DNA of 5,294 nt from an uncultured Bacillota bacterium (GTDB taxonomy: Bacteria; Bacillota_I; Bacilli_A; RFN20; CAG-826): NCBI GenBank assembly GCA_946612055.1, contig CAMOEH010000082.1, positions 1 to 5,294 on the forward strand, given 5' to 3'. Numbering within the stretch: position 1 is the stretch's first letter; each line of letters opens with the position of its first letter. Of this stretch, positions 1 to 4,944 are shown in pieces. The notes under the pieces were generated by a model. That model saw nothing but the letters and a program-made list of their open reading frames with translations. It made no database searches and was not told the origin of the DNA. A program made the translations under genes and the position numbers.

Positions 1-791
1 AGGTAATTCGGCGTGCAATAGCCAACCAAAGAATAATCCGAAAGGTTATCGGTGAAGCCAGAAGATTTGCCTAAAGCCGCGGTCGAGGTTGGAATATCAA
101 ATCCGCCATCATCCACCGCTACGCCTTCCATCGTCCCGTTGACATAGCCTGCGGCTAGACCAACTAGAGATTGGCTAGTTTGGGTTTGAACCGTGAAGGA
201 TTTAAGTCCAAGGTCATGGACGGAATTCTCCGCGGTCGCGTAGCTATAATTCGTGCTCGGCGTATTACCAACAGCACCGAAGAAGCCAACGATATTGACG
301 GGCTTATTCTGATCGTCGATCAATTTGTTGTTGGCATCGACTTTGACTTTGGTAGTCGGACGTTTGGTGATGCCCCCGATGCCAACCGTATTGGAAACGG
401 AGAAATTGGAAATCGAATGGCCATTGCCATCGAAATTGCCGATGAAGGGTTGCGAGGTCGTCCCAATTGGAGGCAAAGCCATGGATTCCATGTCGATATC
501 GTTTTCCACACGGAAATAGGTTTGGACTGGAACGCCATTATCGTCAGAGAAATAACCAAGGTATTGAAGCCAGGCTAAGTTATAAACGTGGATTTTGTTG
601 GTAAGAAGGTATGGGCTTTCGGCACTGCCATCTCCACCTGCAAAATAAGCACCGCGGCTATAACCGAGAATATTGGTCTCCGGCTCAATTTTGCTCTTTA
701 CCGAAAACCAAGCGGCGGTCGCGGCAAAAGAAGCAACGCCAAGACCAGCGGTAAGCAAAGACAAAAGTAACGTGCGAACCGAGCGTTTCAT
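1..791 (-). CDS. Secreted AWF-signal protein with GLUG/beta-helix-like repeats (3' end outside window)
   Basis: The frame is open from ATG at 791 to the window edge, giving 263 codons with no stop. The N-terminus is Met-Lys-Arg followed by a hydrophobic segment (about residues 8-27) ending in Ala-Ala-Trp-Phe (26-29), like an export signal of the SipW-dependent/TasA style. Residues 49-81 (AYFAGGDGSAESPYLL, then NLAWLQYLGYF) look like a conserved N-terminal module of large surface proteins in uncultured Bacilli; this is from memory of similar proteins. Residues 93-134 (ENDIDM, then PFIGNFDGNGHSISNF) and 166-176 (NIVGFFGAVGN) resemble GLUG-type right-handed beta-helix repeats found in adhesins. 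The start overlaps the upstream stop by 4 nt (ATGA), and GGAG at 804-801 lies 9 nt before it, so coupled translation is expected. Exact function is unknown; a surface or matrix protein is inferred. Confidence 0.85.
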   Translation of the reverse strand, partial: MKRSVRTLLLSLLTAGLGVASFAATAAWFSVKSKIEPETNILGYSRGAYFAGGDGSAESPYLLTNKIHVYNLAWLQYLGYFSDDNGVPVQTYFRVENDIDMESMALPPIGTTSQPFIGNFDGNGHSISNFSVSNTVGIGGITKRPTTKVKVDANNKLIDDQNKPVNIVGFFGAVGNTPSTNYSYATAENSVHDLGLKSFTVQTQTSQSLVGLAAGYVNGTMEGVAVDDGGFDIPTSTAALGKSSGFTDNLSDYSLVGYCTPNY

Positions 792-1600
792 ACCGTTATG
801 CTCCAATCGCAAGTAAAGCTAATCGGCGAATCGAAATCGCCATCGAGAGCCGGATTGCCTAAATTCACGGAATAAAGAAGTTCCATCGCGTAGATGTTGT
901 AATCCAAGACGATGCCGACATAGCTGACGGTGCCCGTCGCATCCGATTGATATAAATAAGGGGAAGCGTTCCAGCTCACGAGCTCGGATCCGTCTGCATT
1001 CAAATTGGCAAAGCGGACAGGCGCGGATAAAGCAGAAATAGAAACCTCATAATCGCCGCTACCCCAACTGGAAGCGGTGATGGATTGGAACTGGGCAACC
1101 GAAGAAAGGAAATTGCCAGAGGTCTGCAAAGGATTAACAAGCGACCCATCGACAATTTCGCCCATGAAGTTATTTTCCGTGACCGCTTGAATCTTCAAAG
1201 AGGAGGCTTGAACGGGCTGATTGAGTTCGAAAAGAAGCAAAATCGGATTGTTCGGATTAAGGGAGTCATAGACGCCTAAGCCAACAGGGTCGCCAGAAAA
1301 GACGGGCTTGCCGGTCTCGAGATCGATATCATATTGGCCAGTTGCCGTTTCTTCAAAAGCATAAGAAACAAGATCGCCGGTCGCGTTAAAGATAAGGCCA
1401 TCTTCAGCAAGCGGATGGATGGACAAGGTTTTCAAGAACCCATCCAAAGGACGAACGGGCATCGAGGAAGCGTCATTTTTAATGTTGCGGACGGATTGGA
1501 ACCAAGCAATCGAGCCAACAAAACAAGCAAACAGGGAAAAAATGGTAACCGAGGTTGCCGCGATGATTTTCAGAGGTTTGGAATTCAATCGTCCTGCCAT
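788..1600 (-). CDS. Secreted or membrane-anchored AWF-signal protein of unknown function
   Basis: The protein has 270 residues. The basic N-terminus (R4, K8, K11) is followed by one hydrophobic segment, about 12-33, ending in Ile-Ala-Trp-Phe (31-34); this resembles the SipW/TasA-type signals whose hydrophobic core runs into an Ala-(Tyr/Trp)-Phe motif. The rest is Ser/Thr/Asn-rich and strand-like, with no catalytic motif I recognise. The C-terminal part (VGIVLDYNIYAMELLYSVNLG, about 228-248, and FTCDWSITV, 262-270) looks like a recurrent tail of exported proteins in uncultured Bacilli; that is recollection, not a search result. It is the first gene of the riboswitch operon and overlaps the next secreted protein by 4 nt. 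The start is uncertain: ATG 1600 is the first start after an in-frame TAA, but no good Shine-Dalgarno lies close to it. TTG at codon 5 (1588) has AGGA 3 nt upstream. A pilin-like or matrix subunit is possible but unproven. Confidence 0.8.
   Translation of the reverse strand: MAGRLNSKPLKIIAATSVTIFSLFACFVGSIAWFQSVRNIKNDASSMPVRPLDGFLKTLSIHPLAEDGLIFNATGDLVSYAFEETATGQYDIDLETGKPVFSGDPVGLGVYDSLNPNNPILLLFELNQPVQASSLKIQAVTENNFMGEIVDGSLVNPLQTSGNFLSSVAQFQSITASSWGSGDYEVSISALSAPVRFANLNADGSELVSWNASPYLYQSDATGTVSYVGIVLDYNIYAMELLYSVNLGNPALDGDFDSPISFTCDWSITV
801..804 (-). promoter_or_regulatory. Ribosome binding site for the gene starting at 791
   Basis: GGAG lies 9 nt before ATG 791, inside the last codons of the upstream gene. 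It supports the 791 start and re-initiation at the ATGA overlap. Confidence 0.6.
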
Positions 1601-1637
1601 TAAAGAAAACCCAGTTGCCTTTCCTTATGGCAACTGG
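1601..1637 (-). terminator. Intrinsic terminator forming the riboswitch expression platform
   Basis: On the minus strand CCAGTTGCC (1637-1629) and GGCAACTGG (1619-1611) form a perfect 9-bp stem around a 9-nt loop, followed by GTTTTCTTT (1610-1602) directly before ATG 1600. The left arm contains TTGCC (1633-1629), which is also the 3' strand of riboswitch P1. The two structures are therefore mutually exclusive. The loop contains AAGGAAA, which could otherwise act as a ribosome binding site. Confidence 0.85.
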
Positions 1638-1698
1638 CTATCTTACTAGGTAAGACCCTGTAGTTTTGCGTCACCGCATCGCTGCGGTTTTGCCTTTT
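1629..1698 (-). promoter_or_regulatory. Cyclic di-GMP-I (GEMM-I) riboswitch aptamer
   Basis: Read on the minus strand, the region has the parts of a GEMM-I aptamer in order. GGCAAAACC (1694-1686) supplies the 5' strand of P1. A hairpin of ACCGCA and TGCGGT (1688-1673) is closed by the GNRA tetraloop GCGA. The conserved GACGCAAA follows (1672-1665). A second hairpin, CTACAGGG with TCTTAC/GTAAGA (1655-1641) and TAGCC, forms the tetraloop-receptor arm. TTGCC (1633-1629) pairs with GGCAA to close P1. The residue aligning with Vc2 G20 appears to be G (1694), which favours c-di-GMP over the cGAMP-preferring variants; this alignment was done by eye. Ligand-stabilised P1 would hold TTGCC away from the downstream terminator, so c-di-GMP should turn the two secreted-protein genes on. 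Confidence 0.9.
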
Positions 1699-1707
1699 TC
1701 GACAACT

Positions 1708-1735
1708 ATTATATCGATTTCGTTTTCCTTGGCAA
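1708..1735 (-). promoter_or_regulatory. Sigma-A-type promoter of the riboswitch operon
   Basis: The -35 box TTGCCA (1735-1730) matches consensus at five of six positions. It is separated by 16 nt from a perfect TATAAT (1713-1708). Transcription would begin near 1701, a few bases before the aptamer, which is the usual arrangement for a riboswitch leader. Confidence 0.75.
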
Positions 1736-1738
1736 GCG

Positions 1739-1754
1739 TTTCTTTTAAAAGAAA
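1739..1754. repeat. Perfect 16-bp palindrome just upstream of the -35 box
   Basis: TTTCTTTTAAAAGAAA is its own reverse complement, and the flanking GC pairs (1736-1737 with 1756-1757) extend it to 22 bp (1736-1757) with one mismatched pair (1738/1755). It ends 3 nt before the -35 box. It could be an operator or an A/T-rich upstream element. It is not a convincing terminator for the gene ending at 1808, because no T-run follows it on the minus strand. Confidence 0.5.
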
Positions 1755-1807
1755 GGCGACAAAACATTGCGCGTGCGAAAGCATTGAGGCGTGAAGAAAG
1801 AGCAAAA

Positions 1808-3676
1808 TTATTCGTCAGCAGGGAACTTTTTGACTAGGACAAGGAAGTTTTTATCGTTGCGGCGATCGTATTCAACTTCATCCATAATCTTTTTCACGAG
1901 CATGATGCCAAGCCCACCGATAGGACGCTCTTCTGCGGAAAGAGAAGTGTCTGGGCTTTTGGCTTCCGTCGGATCAAATGCAACGCCTTTATCCACAAAC
2001 GTAATGGACAATTCTTTGGTTTTTAAGGCGTAGCTATAACGCATAAAGACGGTTCCAGTTTCCTTATTTTCTCCATAAGCGTATTTGGCGATATTTGAGA
2101 AGATTTCATCGACCGCGACTAATAATTTTTTGGTAAAGCTCTTATCGATGTTATCCTTTTCCGCATTCTTTTCGACGAAAGAAATCGCGGTTTTTACTTC
2201 TTCAAGTTTCCCATCGATAACCTTTTCTTTCCAAGAGACGGCCTCGGGCATATATTGCAAGGTCAACGCCGTGATGTCATCGGATTGTTCATGGCCCTGA
2301 ACGAAGGATTTGATCGAATCGTCAATCTCGCGATGGAATTCGTTCAAGGTCTTGAAATCGATGCCATAGCAGGCTCTTAGCAAGCGGATGTTTCCATAAT
2401 TTTCGTTACGATCATTTTTGGCTTCGGTGATGCCATCGGTGTACAAAGCGAAGATGTCGCCAGGGAATAGATGGGTTCTTTCTTCTTTCCAGCTAGCCGT
2501 AGGAGAAACGCCCAAAATAAATCCGCTTTGGCAATCGAGGAAATTGAATTTGCCGCGGCTACGAACTAGAGGGTGGCAATGGCCCGCATTGCAATAACGG
2601 AGCTCTCCGCTACGCAAATCAAGAACGGCGATAAGAGCGGTCACGAATAAGGAGGAGGCATTTCCTTTTAGAAGGCGTTCATTCACTTCGTGCATCGTCT
2701 CATCGAGCGGCTTATCCAAATCGATGGTGTCACGGAAGGCGGTGATAGCTTTCATCATAAACAAAGCCGCAGGCATCCCTTTGCCAGAGACATCGCCAAT
2801 AAGAAGGCCAACATGGCGTTTGTCTAAGAATAGATAATCATAGAAATCGCCCCCAACTTGCCTAGCGGGAACAATCGTAGCGAAGATATTGACTTCTTCG
2901 TTTTGAAAGGTGGGAGAAGGAAGAGCGGAAAGCTGAATATCGCTAGCAATTTGCAGTTCTTTATCCATTTTTTCCTTCTCTTGCTTGACGAAAAATTCCT
3001 GGACGACAAGCCGGCCAGTCCGAAGCGATAACGACTGGATCGCAAAGAAAAGAATCGTAAGAGCGACGGCCCGGGAGAGGTAGTAATAGATAAAGACCTT
3101 CCAGTAACGGTTCTCGCCGCTTGCAGCAAGTTCTTGGAGGAATTTATAACGCTCCGCAACCCCTTGCACTTCGACAACCTTGCAAACGTTTTCGGCGTCG
3201 CAAACAACCCTTCCAGCAGTCAATAAATTCGCATCATATTCGCCGACGAACATCCCGGCATACATGCATCCAAGCATCAAGGACATGCAAATGCCGAAGA
3301 TGATCAACGATACTCTTCTGGAATAATAATGGGCCGCTAAAGCTAAAGGTACCGCCCAAGCAAGGACACCATGCTTAGGAACGAGGATATTGACAACAGC
3401 CGCGACGTAAATCAATAAGCCAAGCAAGAAATATTTGAATCCGGGTTTTTTTATAAAAGGCGTCTTGCCCCAAAAATAAGAAGAGACCAGCAAGCCAATA
3501 TTGATGGGAAAGAAAATGTGGACAAGCAGATAGCTTTTTAAGGGGAACCAATGAAAGAGATACCCAATCCAAATGAGCAGAATCAAGCCCCCGGTGAAAA
3601 GGCAAGACCAGATCATCTGGCGGTTGGCATCAAGTTCGTTCCGCTTTAAAGCGGCCTGAGCGTCTTGTTTGGTCAT
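1808..3676 (-). CDS. Six-helix membrane SpoIIE/RsbU-type PP2C phosphatase fused to an RsbW-type HATPase kinase
   Basis: The protein has 622 residues. Six predicted membrane helices lie at about 22-42, 48-70, 81-99, 103-118, 121-145 and 192-217. With the N-terminus inside, loop 146-191 is outside and the catalytic part is cytoplasmic. A helical linker (about 223-253, ending ELQIASDIQLSALPS) leads into a PP2C_SpoIIE domain (about 260-476) with its metal-binding acidic residues: D277 in GGDFYD, D295 in GDVSGKG, D414 in YTDGITE and D466/D467 in QSDDITAL. A GHKL domain follows (about 485-620): N-box E524/N528 in VDEIFSNIAKYAY, G1 box DKG (562-564), G2 box GGLGIML (587-593). By family, PP2C dephosphorylates and the HATPase phosphorylates a STAS protein; one is encoded immediately upstream with a 4-nt overlap. 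ATG 3676 is supported by AGGAGG 7 nt upstream. The external loop carries C159 and C165. Both enzyme domains look intact; the sensed signal is unknown. Confidence 0.93.
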   Translation of the reverse strand: MTKQDAQAALKRNELDANRQMIWSCLFTGGLILLIWIGYLFHWFPLKSYLLVHIFFPINIGLLVSSYFWGKTPFIKKPGFKYFLLGLLIYVAAVVNILVPKHGVLAWAVPLALAAHYYSRRVSLIIFGICMSLMLGCMYAGMFVGEYDANLLTAGRVVCDAENVCKVVEVQGVAERYKFLQELAASGENRYWKVFIYYYLSRAVALTILFFAIQSLSLRTGRLVVQEFFVKQEKEKMDKELQIASDIQLSALPSPTFQNEEVNIFATIVPARQVGGDFYDYLFLDKRHVGLLIGDVSGKGMPAALFMMKAITAFRDTIDLDKPLDETMHEVNERLLKGNASSLFVTALIAVLDLRSGELRYCNAGHCHPLVRSRGKFNFLDCQSGFILGVSPTASWKEERTHLFPGDIFALYTDGITEAKNDRNENYGNIRLLRACYGIDFKTLNEFHREIDDSIKSFVQGHEQSDDITALTLQYMPEAVSWKEKVIDGKLEEVKTAISFVEKNAEKDNIDKSFTKKLLVAVDEIFSNIAKYAYGENKETGTVFMRYSYALKTKELSITFVDKGVAFDPTEAKSPDTSLSAEERPIGGLGIMLVKKIMDEVEYDRRNDKNFLVLVKKFPADE

Positions 3677-4815
3677 TGCCCTTCCTCCTCATCAAGAAGA
3701 GCAGCCAAATGCTTGATGACAAATTCGCGCCTTCCAAGATTTTCTTTTTCGTTCTTTTGATTCCACCAAGCCAAGTGACAATAGGAAAGAATCGCGGCTT
3801 TTCGATACGCTTCTTTGTTGTCTTCTCCAAAGCAAAGCGCGAACAACGTGTCATATATTTTCCGCGAAATTTCTGGTTCCATATCCAGGAAGCGTTTGCT
3901 ATTCCCGTGGTCGGATTCTTCAAAAAGAATGTAGGTGGCGTATATGCCAGCGAATTCGAATAAGGGGTTCCCTCGAGAGAGTGTATCCATATCGATCAAA
4001 AGCAATTCTTCGCCTTGAACCAGGATGTTTTTGACGTGGCAATCCCCATGCACATAGGTGTTCGTTTCTGGAATTGAATCAAGCAAAGCAAGCAATTTCT
4101 CATAATGCTTCTTGTCTAGGTCATCGACCAAGCTCTTGGCTTTTTCTTTCCAGAATGTTTTGCAAGAGGGAAGAGAGTCGTCCATAGCAACCGTCCCGTT
4201 GATCTTTTTCACCAAATCGGCGTAACGCTTAATCCAAATATCAAATTCTCCCGGCTTATCGCGGAAGAAGTCGCGCAACGGGACGCAATCTAGCATTTCA
4301 AAGCGCACGCCTAGCTTATCTCCGACTTTCACGACATCAAAGGTAATGGCCGTAGGAATGCCCGCGACGAAAGCCTGGCGAGCCAAATTGAGTTCGCGTT
4401 CGATATCTTCGATAGAGGTTGCTCTTTTGAAGACTTTGATGATGGTGTCTTTGTTGATACGGTAAACCGTTGAGAAATAGCCTTCTCCAATAATTTGGGA
4501 ATCATAGACGGCAACTTCCGCTAACGCCTTTGACACGGGCATCATCGAGGTGAATCCCGTCATCGAGAAAACGTCATAGACTTCCAAAGAGGCATTGATG
4601 ATCGATAAGGAAGGATAATGCTGTTTTGCTCTTAAGACGATGCGTAATCCAGCGCTAGAGATATACGTGACTTTCTGGAAATCAAAGATCAAAGGATCTG
4701 GGGTCTTCCCTTCCAATAAGGAGGAATATTCCTCTTCGATATTTTCTGCGTTATAAGAGTTGATCTCGCCTTCGAAAAAAACGGTGCATTTGCTTTCGTC
4801 CCACTGGATTCTCAT
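3673..4815 (-). CDS. STAS anti-anti-sigma domain fused to an aminoglycoside/choline-kinase-like phosphotransferase domain
   Basis: The protein has 380 residues, appears cytoplasmic, and has no signal or membrane segment. Residues 1-102 form a STAS domain; FDFQKVTYISSAGLRIVL (44-61) is the classic phosphorylation motif, and S54 aligns with the phosphorylated Ser58 of SpoIIAA. Residues 105-378 form an APH/kinase-fold domain. It has a glycine-rich loop IGEGYFSTVY (109-118), an ATP-binding lysine candidate K127 in IIKVF, an alpha-C region E137-E141, a hinge FEMLD (172-176), a catalytic loop HGDCHVKN (256-263; D258 and N263), and metal-binding IDMD (274-277; D275). This part resembles the TIGR02172 phosphotransferase family as I recall it. 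The kinase substrate is unknown. Gene order and the 4-nt overlap with a PP2C-HATPase gene imply that S54 is its partner-switch target. The start ATG 4815 has AAAGG upstream. An antibiotic-resistance role is unlikely given the fusion and context. Confidence 0.9.
   Translation of the reverse strand: MRIQWDESKCTVFFEGEINSYNAENIEEEYSSLLEGKTPDPLIFDFQKVTYISSAGLRIVLRAKQHYPSLSIINASLEVYDVFSMTGFTSMMPVSKALAEVAVYDSQIIGEGYFSTVYRINKDTIIKVFKRATSIEDIERELNLARQAFVAGIPTAITFDVVKVGDKLGVRFEMLDCVPLRDFFRDKPGEFDIWIKRYADLVKKINGTVAMDDSLPSCKTFWKEKAKSLVDDLDKKHYEKLLALLDSIPETNTYVHGDCHVKNILVQGEELLLIDMDTLSRGNPLFEFAGIYATYILFEESDHGNSKRFLDMEPEISRKIYDTLFALCFGEDNKEAYRKAAILSYCHLAWWNQKNEKENLGRREFVIKHLAALLDEEEGQ
3684..3689 (-). promoter_or_regulatory. 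Strong Shine-Dalgarno for the phosphatase/kinase gene
   Basis: A full AGGAGG lies 7 nt before ATG 3676, within the Asp-Glu-Glu-Glu tail codons of the upstream gene. It fixes the start and indicates that the second gene can be translated efficiently in its own right, in addition to coupling through the ATGA overlap. Confidence 0.8.
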
Positions 4816-4827
4816 AAAGGTACCTTT
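4816..4827. repeat. 12-bp palindrome containing the ribosome binding site
   Basis: AAAGGTACCTTT is a perfect palindrome that directly abuts ATG 4815. Its left half, AAAGG, is the only Shine-Dalgarno candidate for the STAS-kinase gene. The central bases cannot form a tight hairpin loop without breaking pairs, so occlusion of the site is only a possibility. Confidence 0.4.
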
Positions 4828-4850
4828 CCGATCAGTTTTTGTTATTTTAC

Positions 4851-4864
4851 ACGATTATAATCGT
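4851..4864 (-). promoter_or_regulatory. Probable promoter of the STAS-kinase/phosphatase operon, with -10 inside a 14-bp palindrome
   Basis: A perfect TATAAT (4859-4854 on the minus strand) would place the transcription start near 4847 and give a leader of about 32 nt before ATG 4815. It sits inside ACGATTATAATCGT, a perfect palindrome. Imperfect pairing continues outward over 4843-4872 with two mismatched pairs. No recognisable -35 box lies 15-19 nt upstream; the 17-nt position reads GATAAG. An activator, an operator-bound repressor or another sigma factor could explain that. This is inference. Confidence 0.5.
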
Positions 4865-4887
4865 TTAAAAAACGAACTTATCTTTCG

Positions 4888-4922
4888 GCTTTAAAAGATT
4901 TAAATCGTCGAAAGCTTTAAAA
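4888..4922. repeat. Pair of 9-bp direct repeats in the AT-rich gap
   Basis: GCTTTAAAA occurs at 4888-4896 and again at 4914-4922, 26 bp apart start to start. A 10-bp palindrome, GATTTAAATC (4897-4906), lies between them. CTTTCG (4882-4887) and CGAAAG (4909-4914) could also pair. This may be an upstream regulatory region or a weak 3' structure for the permease gene. Chance in AT-rich DNA is not excluded. Confidence 0.25.
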
Positions 4923-4944
4923 ATTAGATACACGTCTGCCCTAA

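Noticed and set aside
171..578. Plus-strand open frame of 135 codons
   Set aside because: It lies wholly antisense to the minus-strand secreted protein, whose frame has a signal sequence and recognisable repeats. It has no ribosome binding site and its protein is low-quality in composition.
1629..1698. cGAMP-sensing GEMM variant
   Set aside because: The position that distinguishes cGAMP variants seems to be G rather than A. The alignment was by eye, so this is only the less likely option.
1739..1754. Palindrome as terminator of the phosphatase/kinase gene
   Set aside because: The stem is almost all A/T and is followed by CGCTTGCC rather than a T-run.
788..3676. Mollicute-type genetic code (TGA as tryptophan)
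   Set aside because: TGA serves as the natural stop of the genes ending at 788 and 3673, and tryptophans are encoded by TGG in the recognised motifs.
3630..3923. Minus-strand open frame of 97 codons, and similar nested frames at 2824-3207, 3375-3605 and 4329-4514
   Set aside because: They are out-of-frame shadows of the two domain-verified genes, and the real frames carry complete catalytic motifs throughout.
3676..3963. Plus-strand open frame of 95 codons
   Set aside because: It is antisense to the kinase domain and its codons mirror that gene. No promoter or plausible domain was seen.
3673..4510. Aminoglycoside-resistance gene reading of the phosphotransferase domain
   Set aside because: The fold is shared, but the STAS fusion and the overlapping phosphatase gene point to signalling. 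No specific resistance-enzyme signature was recognised.
4882..4914. CTTTCG...CGAAAG as the permease terminator
   Set aside because: The stem is only 6 bp around a 21-nt AT-rich loop, with no T-run directly after it on the minus strand.
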